Positions 43,906 to 54,333 of a DNA stretch of 64,000 nucleotides are shown here, in pieces. This stretch comes from Haliclona indistincta (lineage: Eukaryota; Porifera; Demospongiae; Haplosclerida; Chalinidae): positions 8,880,703 to 8,944,702 of the forward strand of contig OZ024789.1 in assembly GCA_964017065.1 (NCBI GenBank), given 5' to 3'. The position numbers and the translations under genes are program-made. The notes under the pieces were generated by a model. It was not told the origin of the DNA, did no database searches, and was given only the letters and a program-made list of their open reading frames with translations. Within the stretch, counting starts at the first letter, position 1; each line of letters begins with the position of its first letter.

Positions 43906-44851
43906 TGCAGCCGTGGCAACTGTGGCTGCAATTTATCATATATACTCCACCAATTATTTCACCGATATATCATCATCACCTGCTATTTCAAACTCAAAAA
44001 CAACAGGAGAAGAAGAGGATTCATCTGTTATTCAAAAATCAAATTCATCTGCTATTCCAAAATCAAAAACAACAGAAAAAGAAAAGAAGGAATATTTCTT
44101 GATCGTATCAGCTGTCTCGAGTAACCATTTTGAAGAATCGAAGGATATGATAGGCTCGGCACAGAAATATCTACCAAAAAGACGCATCGTGATGTACGAC
44201 TTAGGGCTGGAGAAAGCACAGAGAAAAGAGCTTGAAACATTTTGCAATGTGGAGTTGAGGACATTTGATTTCAATAAATACCCAGCATATTTCAGAACTT
44301 TGTTCAAGTATGCTTGGAAAGGGTTCATCATTAAGACTGTAGCACAAGAAACCGAGCATTTGTTTTGGGCCGATGCAAGCATACGATTCATTCCAAATTT
44401 TGAGAGCGCATTAAAAAAACTTGACAAGTTTCCCATCAAAGGACACCATCATCAATTTGACATTGTCCAAGCAACGCACAGTGGAATGCTTGACTATTTC
44501 AACATGACTAGAGAATCAATGCGAAATATAGTGGGCATAGAAAGTGGACTGGTGCTGTTCAAGACCAATAACATAGCAATGCATATTATAGACTTGTGGT
44601 GTGACTGTTCTATGCACGAGGAATGCATTGCTCCTAAAGACACTATTCGTTGGCCGTGCAAGTTTGAACTGGTCAAAAAAGGCTCTATTCAGTTTGTTGG
44701 ATGTCATCGCTACGATCAGAGTGTTTTGAATGTCGCAATTTTCAGAGAGTATGGAAGAGAAGTGTATAAATACATTCTGGACAGCGTCATAGACACGTCT
44801 CTTAAAGTTTATAAACATCCTACGAATAATTATCCGGTCAAAAAGTGTTAA
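43874..44851 (+). CDS. DUF1647-type membrane-anchored protein, 325 aa
   Basis: Intronless. Start chosen at MNKNRLLLL rather than the upstream ATG at 43826 because the hydrophobic anchor (RLLLLGVAAVATVAAIYHIY) then lies at the very N-terminus, as in type II Golgi enzymes. A Ser/Lys-rich stem (about residues 30-75) precedes the globular part: FLIVSAVSSNHFEESKDMI, VMYDLGLEKAQRKEL, FWADASIRF, MHEECIAPKD and VGCHRYDQSVLN, which I recognise as a family annotated DUF1647, with a glycosyltransferase-like layout (the WADAS motif resembles a DxD-type site). Likely a Golgi-lumen transferase of unknown substrate. A 5' fragment of this gene is repeated at 56790. Confidence 0.82.
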   Translation: MNKNRLLLLGVAAVATVAAIYHIYSTNYFTDISSSPAISNSKTTGEEEDSSVIQKSNSSAIPKSKTTEKEKKEYFLIVSAVSSNHFEESKDMIGSAQKYLPKRRIVMYDLGLEKAQRKELETFCNVELRTFDFNKYPAYFRTLFKYAWKGFIIKTVAQETEHLFWADASIRFIPNFESALKKLDKFPIKGHHHQFDIVQATHSGMLDYFNMTRESMRNIVGIESGLVLFKTNNIAMHIIDLWCDCSMHEECIAPKDTIRWPCKFELVKKGSIQFVGCHRYDQSVLNVAIFREYGREVYKYILDSVIDTSLKVYKHPTNNYPVKKC

Positions 44852-44899
44852 TCACAAGAATGTTCGTATGTCGCTCATCCTTGCACAGAAGACATCTTT

Positions 44900-45440
44900 A
44901 AACCCATTCTTTCCTTCTCTGATTTTTCATCACTTTCAATCTGACCTCTCTTGTGTCTCCGCCTGGCTCTCTAATTTCTTTTCCTCAACTCCTCTAAATG
45001 TAAATAATACAATAATGTTTTTCCAATGCACCTAATCCTCTTTTGTTAATTCTCTCCCTCCTCTGCTTATCTCTATTGATCGTGTTTATTTCTTTAAGTA
45101 TCTTGGTGTTTTTCTCACTCCATCATGCACATTTCTCACATTTGTAACAAGTCCCATAAAGTACTAGGTCTAATTTTCAGACATTTTTGCGTTGCATCTT
45201 AATTCCTTCTACTTCTCCGTTTATATTTTCATTAGCTCATCCAATTCTCGAGTATTGCCTTCCTGTCTGCATGGTCTCCTTCCTCTCCAACACTCTCTTC
45301 TAAACTCGATTCTGTCCAGTCTTTTGCTCTAAAACTCGCTTCGAAATTCAATTCTGACTCCATCCCCTATCTTCTCTATCAATACATCTTCTCATCACAT
45401 TTCAAGTCTCTCCTCTTGTTGTAAAATCTATGGACTAAAA
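44900..45440 (+). pseudogene. LINE reverse transcriptase remnant
   Basis: Frames broken by indels read, in pieces, like the end of a non-LTR reverse transcriptase: a YFFKYLGVFLT motif (near 45095), ICNKSHKVLGLIFRHF (near 45140) and SKLDSVQSFALKLASKFNS (near 45300). These follow the usual order of KYLGV, the HI-K---LG block and the le--Q--a-k block. No intact frame. Confidence 0.6.
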
Positions 45441-46195
45441 ACTAATGTTTCAGCTGTCACTGCCCTTGTAGGGATCACTGCTAACTGTTGTGGACAAGAA
45501 GTTAGTCAAATTTTATACATACTTGCTCCAGAACAGCAAACACACCTTTGGTACAGTGAATGATGATATTCACAACAGATTTGTGAGGATTAGCAAGGGT
45601 CTACTGTATGCATGCACGATCACGGCAGATCTCTCGAGTGACAAGAACTCGACAAGCTCACTCTTTTGTAGACCTCGACATAGTATGAAAATTTAAAATA
45701 TTTAAAATAGTATCCTAATGTATAATCCTATCCGACCAATCGGATCATTTGCAAGTGGTTTTTTATGATTCTTGTAGTCTAGTCTTGGTCATGTTGGCGA
45801 GCCACCATACAAGCAGTGATACCACTACTGAAATGAAGCCGGGAGCAATGAATACTTTGGCATAGAATTATTATTGTCTGAACTGTCCTGTTTGACACCA
45901 CCAGGTTTTTGTATCAGTCACCAAGGCTAAATGAAGATATTACAACTTATAATTCTTATAACAATAAAATTATACCAAATTCACCATTATTACTCTAACG
46001 AAACTATAACTAATATAAAGCACCAAAGGTGCAGATGCCTCGGTGCAGTAGCATGTATGCTAGCCTGCAATTAGCAGATGAATATGACAGCACGTATGCA
46101 TGCAGTAGATCAATGGAAGCATCAAACAGTTCCATGGAAGCACGCAATGTGCACTGAAGTTGCTGTAGAAGTGACCAGCAGATCCATGGAACATT
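45441..46195. other. Non-coding stretch
   Basis: AT-rich sequence with short open frames only. Nothing recognised. Confidence 0.4.
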
Positions 46196-46385
46196 CAGGC
46201 AAGCAGCAGATCATAGCAACAGTGCTATGGAAGCACAGGCTATAGTGGCAGCTATCCAGCAGCAGCAGATCATAGCAACAATGCCATGGAAGCACAGGCT
46301 AGTGACAGCTATCCAGCAGCAGCAGATCATATAGCAACAGTGCTATGGAAGTGCAGGCTAGTAGCAGCTATCCAGCAACTGTACA
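46196..46385. repeat. Minisatellite, about 58-bp unit, 3 copies
   Basis: Repeats of AGCAGCAGATCATAGCAACA plus TGCTATGGAAGCACAGGCTA and GCAGCTATCCAGC. Confidence 0.85.
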
Positions 46386-46818
46386 AGCTGTTGTACAAAA
46401 GTTGTATTGAAGCCAAACAGAATAATGCTCAAGTGTAGCTGGGCGTGACTGTAACTGCTCTGCTCGCTCCGGCTCACCTGTCGAGCAGCTAAGTGAACTC
46501 AAACACGCTTTCGCTCGCTAGTTTCACTGCTGCCAATGGAGTCGCGCGAGCTGTACTATCACAGATCAAGCCTTCAAGTTGCACTGTAGCCATCTGTAGA
46601 CAGTTTTGTCTATGAAGTAGGCCCGAGCGCTCAAGACGGCTGTTTAGGTTAACAAATCACGCCATAACTTCAAAACAAAGGCTTTAATAGCAAATCTGTC
46701 AAATTTGATTTTCATAAACTATCGAGATCTACCTGTATTGCAAGTTTCAGCGCTTAGTAGCAAGCGGTTGCTGAGATACGCATTGCGAACACACACACAC
46801 AAACGAACAGACTACTAG

Positions 46819-47392
46819 CATAGATATTATATTGCCTACGGACTGGGATTGGACACTAGGCATTTCCGTGTACACTCCGCGTTGCGCCGGAAGCGAATTT
46901 TGCCCTTGGATACAGCGTGGTCCAGCATGGTTACAGTATTACTTAATACAAAAACTGCCCGAATCCAAGGCGTTTTGCGACGAGATAACGCTTTGTCTGC
47001 ATACAGATTATAGCCTAAACCATATTCGAATCATAGAACAGTAGGTCCGAGGTATTGAATTTATTCGGATATTTGTCATGTTGCGTCCAGAGGTACACAA
47101 AAAAGGTCACTAACAAGTACGAATTCTGCACTGCAGTATCGCCCTAGGCGCTGAAAAACATGCCTACACCACATCGATCAACGTGAATAACAATTATAAA
47201 GCAACAGCGCACACTAAAAACAGTTCGTATTTGCAGTAGAGGTACACAAAGTTCACGACTTTCTGCTCGCTAAATGTATTGCGGCATTTGGGTCAAGCGC
47301 AACGCGGTGTGAACGCACCAAAAATGTATTGTTACTATGCGCTCACGTGAGCTAGTGTCCAATCCCAGTCCGTAGGCAATATAATATCTATG
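46819..47392. mobile_element. 574-bp terminal-inverted-repeat element, copy A
   Basis: Starts CATAGATATTATATTGCC and ends with its complement; inverted ends match over at least 40 bp (through GGGATTGGACACTAG). Flanked by an exact 7-bp duplication CTACTAG (46812-46818 and 47393-47399). No transposase; a non-autonomous element. Copy B at 62206-63616 has the same length after removing its insertion. Confidence 0.9.
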
Positions 47393-47571
47393 CTACTAGC
47401 TATATGCCTCGTGGCTCCGCCCACACCTCGGCATAATAACCCGCGTTACTTTTACAACACTACTTAGCAGAAAAAATTAATGCTTGCCAACCGGCTTGCC
47501 ATTATTATTTTGGAACGCGGCACTTGATGTAGTTTAACAAGAGTTAAACGTAGTTAACGCAGTTCAGATTG

Positions 47572-47595
47572 GCGCGCGCGCGCGCGCGCGCGCGA
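47572..47595. repeat. (CG)n microsatellite
   Basis: About 24 bases of alternating G and C, a sequence able to adopt Z-DNA. Flanked by non-coding DNA. Confidence 0.9.
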
Positions 47596-47897
47596 ATATG
47601 ATATAGCGGGCGGTGGCGGGTTACCAGAATTAATGATATTCATGACTTTAGCAAGTACCTTTATTTTCTAGCCATGGGTATTTGTACAGACGGACTTGCA
47701 GAGTGCAGTTTGCTTGTCTGTCGATAGTCTCCGACCATACCAAGTTTCAGCCGCGCAGCGTTAGCCATAGTGGAAAGACGCGCCCGCCCGATGGCGACCA
47801 AGAACGATCGGTCGGGGAGATTTTTCTTAAGTTGTGTGAAGCGTACGAAGCTAAAACTTCTCCAGCAAGCTCTCCTGCCATCTGTGCAGAATCCGTT

Positions 47898-47998
47898 GCT
47901 TGGATTTCGCCGAGCGATGCTCGTACACTATTTTACGGCAATGCTGCCTGCAGCATACAGCTGTAATATCGCGTGTGAGCATCGCCCGGCGAAATCCC
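47898..47998. repeat. Stem-loop, arms of about 22 bp
   Basis: GGATTTCGCCGAGCGATGCTC (47899) pairs with GAGCATCGCCCGGCGAAATCC (47978). A probable foldback element core. Confidence 0.75.
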
Positions 47999-48140
47999 GA
48001 GAAAACCTGGTCACACGGTCCGTTGAACAGAGCTGATCGAAAACTTTGACGCAGAAAAAGTCCACCAGTACCGAGTCTCCAGTAAACCACGAGCCAACCA
48101 CAGCTGTATACATGGTTCCAAAAGTAATGAGTCCCGTTAA

Positions 48141-48659
48141 GGGCAGACATTCAACTAGGGTCAAAGGTCATCGCGCGCGTACAGAATTACTATAAAGGCT
48201 TGTTTTTAGTAACATACAGCTAAACCCAAAACCCTAAAAACCTTCTCCTAACTGCGCAAAGTAGGGAGGGTCTTCCTAACTAACTAAGGATCGTCGGGAG
48301 GGTCTTCCTAACTAAGGATCGTCGGGAGGGTCTTCCTAACTAAGGATCGTCGAGAGGGTCGTCCTAAACCGGGCCTTCGGCCCTTAGTAAGCCTAAGGAT
48401 CGTCGGGAAAGTCGTCATAAACAGGCCTCACTAAGGATGGAGCTAAAAACTTAACTTTTATAAATAAAAAAAAACACAAAAATTATGTTTTCTGCGAGAA
48501 TCGAACCCTGACCGACTGCATCACAAGCCACCATACTAAATCGCTGTGCCACCGAACCAACTGACCGATTGGTGCTACAAACAAGCCTTTATAGTAATTC
48601 TGTACGCGCGCGCACACGAACGCGCGCGATGACCTTTGACCCTAGTTGAATGTCTGCCC
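48141..48659. mobile_element. TTAA-flanked MITE with 70-bp inverted ends
   Basis: Ends GGGCAGACATTCAACTAGGG and complement, matching over about 70 bp, with TTAA on both sides (48137-48140 and 48660-48663), the target of piggyBac and Kolobok-type elements. Inside is an array of about 27-bp units (CTAAGGATCGTCGGGAGGGT) at 48260-48420 and a tRNA-like segment at 48490-48573. Confidence 0.88.
48490..48573 (-). repeat. tRNA-derived (SINE-like) segment inside the TTAA element
   Basis: On the minus strand a box-B-like GGTTCGATTCTC follows, at about 40 bases, a box-A-like GTGGCACAGCGATTTAG. The flanks do not form a convincing acceptor stem, so it is probably a tRNA relic or SINE head rather than a working tRNA. 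Confidence 0.55.
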
Positions 48660-48714
48660 TTAACAGGATTCAAAAGGAGTAATTGCGCGCGCGTCGCGCT
48701 GGGCTACGTCATCA

Positions 48715-49085
48715 GCCACGCCTCCCTTGGTGGGCAAAAGAGTGAAAAATGTATGGGAAATCGACTTTGAACGGTTATATTGCATCTCTGGAGCCATAAC
48801 CGAAACTGAGGTATTCAGAGCATCTTGCTTTTGTTCCGACAGAGCCGTTTTGACACAATTGGTGCAATCATGCACACAGCAACTCGTAACCACGGTTAGG
48901 TCTGTATTGTACCTGACTCTTGCACCACGAAGCGAAAAGCAGAAGTAGTCTTTAATGTGTGTATGTTTAATACACTTGAGTAGCAGTGAATTTGAGTGGT
49001 CAGCAGCTAATTCCGCGAGCGCTTCGTGGTGCAAGGTCTCTGCAAAGTCCGGTAGAACTGACAGCTTGCCCACCAAAATATAGGC
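48715..49085. repeat. Degenerate foldback
   Basis: Inner arms CTTGCACCACGAAGCG (about 48919) and its complement (about 49020) match well; outer arms around TTGGTGGGCAAA (about 48727) and TTGCCCACCAAAA (about 49065) match partly. An antisense open frame of 177 codons across it has no protein-like features. Confidence 0.5.
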
Positions 49086-49324
49086 GTAACCTACACGTGA
49101 ATTACGTACCGCCCAATTTGTCGGTTGAATTAATAAGTTAATAACTACTTTTGAAACCATGATACATGACATGATGATATTCAAAGTGCGCATTATATGC
49201 GCAATATTGTACGCACTAAATAGGGTACCGCCACCTTAAAGCAACGGGTACTTGGACGCAGTTGCAGTCCGACGCAAACTAGCAGCTTCACAGTATCTGC
49301 AGTGCAGCTTTTTATTGTGCAGTC

Positions 49325-50892
49325 ATGAGCGACGATGAAGGAGATACGGTCGGCGGGAGTCGAGGACAAGACGCTGCCGCCCCGTTTTCAGAGGAGCAGC
49401 AGATGTGGATAAGAGAGCTATTCAGACAACAGCTGCAGCGGGCACCGAGTTCTTTCGGTTTGCTGGCTCCTTCCGCTACTAGTGCGGCGGCGGTGGTCAC
49501 TTCTGTTGCCGGTAAGCGAACCAGAGCTTAGTGCTGGGAGGTGGTCAGTGGTAAATGCATAGTGGAGTTGCTTGCTAAATTTTGCCACTGGAGTGTATGC
49601 TGGGCTGATATGTGTGTGGGTGTATGCTGGGGCTTAGGTGCGCAGAGTCTGTAGAATTTCAAGTAGCCCGCCCTCCTACACGTATTAAAAAAAAGATTTT
49701 ATTAAAAAAAATTTCTAGAGAAGATTTTTTGCGGTTTTGCATCAAAATTAATGCTATGCTGTTTTTTGAGCCAGCGGCTCTCCAGTGCATGCTGTTGTTA
49801 TTGAGCTCCAGTGCTTGCTGTTTCTGAGCCAGCGGCTCTCCAGTGCTTGCTGCATATTGTTGAGCCTGCTCCAGTGCTTCCTGTGGATGAGCCAGCGGCT
49901 CTCCAGTGCTTGCTGTTGTTGAGCCAGCGGCTCTCTAGCGCTATGCTATTAACGGAGCCAGCGGCTCTCCAGTGCTCATTATACTGTTGTTGAGCCAGCG
50001 GCTCCACAGTGCTTGCTGTTCTTGAGCCGGCGGCTCTTTGGTGCTTCCATGCTGTTCAGGAGCCAGCGGCTCTGCAGTGCTTGCTGTTCTTGAGCCGGCT
50101 GCTTTTTGGTGCTTCCATGCTGTTCAAGAGCCAGCGGCTCTCCAGTGCTTACTGTTCATGAGCCAGCGGCTCTACAGTGCTTGCTGTTCTTGAGCCAGCA
50201 GTTCTCTGGTGCTATGCTGTTCGTGAGTCAGTGGCTCTCTAGTGCTGTGCTCATGCTGGAGCTAGCGGTTTTGCTGGTTATGGAGTAGACTAGTGCTTCG
50301 ATGTAATGCCAACTTTGCTGTTTTCGGAGCTCGGTAGTCAGACTCCCGTTGAGTCGTTGTTGCCATGGTTGCGGTACCATGCGTGGTCAGTGTAGGGCTA
50401 GCTGTACGTAGCATTGGCTGCATGCTGTTGTTGCGTGGAGTCAGCGGCTCCCAGCGTAGCTGCTTTCTGTGTTCTACCTTTTTGAGTGAGCATTCCAGTT
50501 AGAGGTCCCTGTGTGGCTGTTTCAGGGGGCTTGCTGTGCTATTGCTGTTGCAGGGGGCATGCTGTGCTATTGTGCCTGTTATAATTATTAGCCGAATAAT
50601 TTGCAAATGCTTTTGCTCATATGCAGGTGCTCCTGTGCAGCAGCAGCTTGGAGCGTGGCCTTCATTGGGTGGCATGACCCTTCCTACGTTCTCCTCAGAA
50701 TTGCCGATTCCAGCAGTTGATGCTTCCAGCTTGCTGTCTGGTGCTCAGGCTGGAGTGACTGGTAGTGGTTCCTCTGCAGTGCAGTCCGAGTCAGGTTCTA
50801 GCCAGCTGAGTATTCTCACTCGTCTGCCACGCCGTTTGTGCGAGAGGATTGCAGCGTTGGAGTTTGTGGAAATGAATGAGTTGGGTTGGTAG
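49325..50892 (+). CDS. Two-exon ORF resembling a tyrosine-recombinase retroelement ORF1 fragment
   Basis: Exons 49325-49511 and 50627-50892 join in phase across a GTAAGC...GCAG intron to give about 150 aa. The start is acidic (MSDDEGDTVGG), followed by QQMWIRELFRQQ. The C-terminal LTRLPRRLCERIAALEFVEMNEL resembles a motif I associate with ORF1 or gag-like proteins of DIRS/Ngaro-type elements in invertebrates (PxKLxxxIxxxEFVxMxEL). It stops right after this motif, where those proteins normally continue. The intron is filled by a minisatellite. The frame is open, but a truncated relic is more likely than a working gene. Confidence 0.5.
49765..50275. repeat. Minisatellite of GAGCCAGCGGCTCTCCAGTG units, about 15 copies
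   Basis: Unit length varies from about 30 to 45 bp. The core GAGCCAGCGGCTC is itself a palindrome able to form a hairpin. It lies in the intron of the gene at 49325-50892, with single relics further right (50437). Confidence 0.92.
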
Positions 50893-50914
50893 AAGAATAC
50901 ATTTTTTATAGTAA

Positions 50915-51310
50915 GATCCCTAGTTATTATGGGTCTTTTTTATGTACATCTGATCCCTAGTATTATGGGACCTTTTTATGTACAAAAGTTCCTATATTAT
51001 TTGGGACCTTTTTATGTACTCTGCTCCCTAATATATATGGGACTGTTTTATGTACAGTGCCTCCTTTATATGGGACTTTTTTATGTACAATTACTCAATT
51101 GTGATTAAGGATTCAACCCATGCTCCACCCACCTACATAAAAAGGTCTCATATAAGATAGATCATGAAACACTCTTATGGGACAATTTTATGTACAGTGC
51201 ATGTTCAACTACAATGAATGCAGTTCTAGGCTCCACCCACCTACATAAAAAGGCCCCATATAAGATAGATCATGAAACACTCTTATGGGACAATTTTATG
51301 TACAGTGCAT
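50915..51310. repeat. Tandem repeats beside and within the left inverted arm
   Basis: Five units of about 35 bp (CCCTA-TATTATGGGACC-TTTTTATGTAC) from 50915 to 51095, then two units of about 105 bp (CTCCACCCACCTACATAAAA through TGGGACAATTTTATGTACAG). The shared core is TATGGGAC..TTTTATGTAC. The second type is part of the inverted repeat described at 51190-51356. Confidence 0.85.
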
Positions 51311-51356
51311 TATTCTACACTCTATGCAGATCTGCACTGTTCTTGGCTCCACCCAC
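51190..51356. mobile_element. Left inverted arm of a putative transposon (about 51190-53947 or longer)
   Basis: About 167 bp that recur, inverted and nearly identical, at 53768-53947 (key stretches GAACTGCATTCATTG and CATAGAGTGTAGAATAATGC in the right arm). The right arm runs into the assembly gap, so the outer end of the repeat is unknown. Between the arms lies one gene on the plus strand. Confidence 0.82.
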
Positions 51357-51732
51357 CTAACCCAAGTTGACAAGGAAGCATTAGAATGGAACGATTTATG
51401 TATGGTGTGTCACAGCTAGCTGAGTCACAACTTCACTGGTCCAGTCTTCGATCAACTCTGCATAAAATTATTATCTGTCATTACTATAGTCTATAATTAA
51501 TATAAACTGTGAATTTGCTAGTAGCCATGCATGCACGCATGGGGTGGGGCTCGATCCTTGCATAATAATATCATGAATGTTGTGAGAAGCTTCCACACAG
51601 CTATAACAAACGCATGTGTATTAGCTACTACTGTAACTAGCTAAGTAGTCTACCTCGCTTAGCGCGTGCGTGATTGTGCGCAACGTGGCCGTGTTTTTGG
51701 CGGTCTTTTAGTGGCGCTGATTGGCTTCACAA

Positions 51733-53552
51733 ATGGAGCGACCAAGACCAGCTCAGTGCTATCTCTGCGACGAGCTAGCAACTGTAATCTGCACTCAGTG
51801 TGAAGGGACGATGAACAAGTTCTGCACGACCTGTGATAAGTTCTTTCACAAACGCCGCGACCGATCTGGTCATGAGAGATGTATTGTAGCAATGACGTCA
51901 CAAAGATTGAGGTATAGTACTATAATTTAAATCAATATAGACATAATAATATAGATCAAGGTGGTATACAAATCATTTGTTTCTTGCAGAGATCAGCAGG
52001 AAGCAAGTGTCAATGAATCCGACGAGTCAACAAGTGAAGAAAGGTTAATATTACTGAGTCGTACATAATTACTATAATTTCCCTGATGCAGAATGGAAAG
52101 TGGCGATGATGATGTTGTGTCAGAGGACCTGTCGGTTGAGACTTCAAGCTGTATTGGTAAGATGAGTATTTTAAATTACATGTCAACTATTGGCAATTAT
52201 ACAGGATATCCATTTTCTCAAGAAGACATCCAAACTCTGTTGTATGGCATTGCTAGTCAAAGATATGGAATAACATCGTTACATTCGTTCCAAATTGAAG
52301 CAGCTGAAAATGCCATTTTTGGTAACAACACTTTGGTAATTCAACCAACTGGAAGTGGAAAATCATTGTGTTATCAGTTGGTAGCACTGCAGACCAAGCA
52401 AGTTGTGCTCGTTTTTACACCTACGATTGCACTTATGCAAGATCAAGTCCAGCAATTAAGGTCCATGATTACCAAAGAGCACAGTGAAGAATTGGTGTTG
52501 TTGTATTTTAATGTGTTGTCGGGAGACCAGCAATTGGAAGCACTACCTGCTGATGTAATTGTATCACTGCCATTTGTGAGTGATATTGAAACAAGCCAAT
52601 GGAAGGCAGCAGCATCCTGGGTCAAGTGGTGGACCAAGCCATCACATTTGAGTATGTCAATTATCTATACTTTTAACAAACACAAAATAACGACTCAATA
52701 AATAATTTACATACATAAAACAGAACTTACAAAAGCGTATTCTCTCTTTATAGAAATGCTATCCCCAGCATTTAGCTGTGCTGATGAGTTCCTATGGGAG
52801 GCAATGCCAGCTGATACTAATGGAGTAGAGTCATTAAATAAGTCTTCAATTGACAAGTCAAATAGATCCAAAACCCTCGAGTCTTGTTTGGACTTCACTT
52901 ATCGTCAAGATAAAAAGATGACCTTCGAGCATTTGTTTGTTTATAGCGGCTTGCCAATATCATTCCAGAAGAAAACTGTTGAATCAATCAAGCGAACTAC
53001 TGCAAGGCAAAACAAAGCCAGGAGGAAGAGAATTTTGGCTGAGGTGAATGAAGATGAAGATGATATTGGATTGAAAGGTATACTATTAGCAGTATATCTT
53101 GACTTTGTGTTAATGTAATTTTTATTGTTATTGTATAGCGGCACATGTGAAGAAAAAGAAGGCTCGTGATCCTGACAATGATGACTTTGTCAGCAAAGAG
53201 AACAAAGGTTAGAGCATGCACTTAATGATAGTCTATAACAATAACTACAATAAATAATTGTTAGGTACATCAAGGCAGAGAAAGTCAAAACAGACGTCGA
53301 CAAAAGGTACCATTCTTAATAGGTGCATGCCTATGATGATTACTTCAATACTTTGTATAAATAGGAAAATCACGTGCACCCCTCAGTTTCTTTGGCAGAA
53401 CTGTCAAGGTTTATTTCGATGATGGTGAATGGTACAAGGGAATAATAATAGGAAAGGATCCAACTACTCAGAAGTGGATCACACGGTTTGAAGACAATAC
53501 TGAACAGTATACTGAAGATCCATCAACGGACAAGGACTATAAGCTATTGTAA
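51733..53552 (+). CDS. B-box-like/RecQ-like helicase fragment/Tudor-like fusion protein
   Basis: Seven exons with GT-AG borders and consistent phases: 51733-51911, 51990-52043, 52092-52651, 52754-53077, 53139-53207, about 53265-53309 and about 53365-53552; about 470 aa. A 48-bp intron at about 52158-52205 is optional. Order: zinc-binding CYLCDELATVICTQC, FCTTC, FFH (B-box-like, residues about 9-46); RecQ-type helicase front lobe with FQIEAAE, motif I QPTGSGKSLCYQL and motif Ia FTPTIALMQDQ, but no visible DExH box or second lobe; a segment with MPADTNGVESLNKSSIDKS, recalling transposase C-terminal regions; an acidic/basic linker; a Tudor-like end VKVYFDDGEWYKGIIIG. It stands alone between inverted repeats. 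A transposon-encoded or captured gene is likely; the loss of motif II argues against a working helicase. Confidence 0.72.
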
Positions 53553-53767
53553 ACTCACTTCATCAATCTCTCACAACTCAGTAGGCCAGTTTATTGTTTG
53601 CCACTCAAATTCAGTAAATTCAGTACATTCACTAATTCAGTGATGATCGAACATCACATCATCAATCATGACTCAAATTCAATATAACCGATCATATATT
53701 ATCACACTATTCAATTCAGTATCAATTGAGATTCATGTGCACCAAATTAAAGATAAAATTGTTCCAT

Positions 53768-53947
53768 AGTGATTGGGTGGTGGGTGGAGCCAAGAACAGT
53801 GCAGATCTGCATAGAGTGTAGAATAATGCACTGTACATAAAATTGTCCCATAAGAGTGTTTCATGATCTATCTTATATGGGGCCTTTTTATGTAGGTGGG
53901 TGGAGCCTAGAACTGCATTCATTGTAGTCGAACATGCACTGTACATA
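53768..53947. mobile_element. Right inverted arm of the putative transposon
   Basis: Reverse complement of about 51190-51356, with few differences over more than 160 bp; interrupted by the run of N. Confidence 0.82.
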
Positions 53948-54147
53948 NNNNNNNNNNNNNNNNNNNNNNNNNNNNNNNNNNNNNNNNNNNNNNNNNNNNN
54001 NNNNNNNNNNNNNNNNNNNNNNNNNNNNNNNNNNNNNNNNNNNNNNNNNNNNNNNNNNNNNNNNNNNNNNNNNNNNNNNNNNNNNNNNNNNNNNNNNNNN
54101 NNNNNNNNNNNNNNNNNNNNNNNNNNNNNNNNNNNNNNNNNNNNNNN
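53948..54147. other. Assembly gap (200 N)
   Basis: Placeholder run of N exactly where the right inverted arm should end and a near-perfect palindrome begins. The real size is unknown. Confidence 1.
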
Positions 54148-54333
54148 ATTGCAGATTTAACTAAGTTAGGTGACAATGTATCTGCACAGCAAATGTTATA
54201 AACTTTACATGCTTCCTTCCATCTGGCTCAAAAAATGTTTAAAATTTTTGAGCCAGATGGAAGGAAATGCATAAACGTCATAAAACTTGCTATATAGATA
54301 CATTGTCACCTAACTTAGTTAAATCTGCAATAG
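54148..54333. mobile_element. Near-perfect palindrome (foldback MITE), about 186 bp
   Basis: Left arm from ATTGCAGATTTAACTAAGTT, right arm ending with its complement; arms of about 75-80 bp (TTAGGTGACAATGTATCT, CCATCTGGCTCAAAAA) around a small centre at about 54240. Confidence 0.9.

Noticed and set aside
48490..48573. Functional tRNA gene on the minus strand
   Set aside because: Box A and B-like motifs exist but no convincing acceptor or anticodon stem; it sits inside a MITE.
48660..49193. 177-codon minus-strand open frame
   Set aside because: Covers a degenerate foldback, shows no domain, hydrophobic pattern or splice context typical of genes here.
53900..54176. Open frames running through the N gap
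   Set aside because: They consist of unknown residues and cannot be supported.
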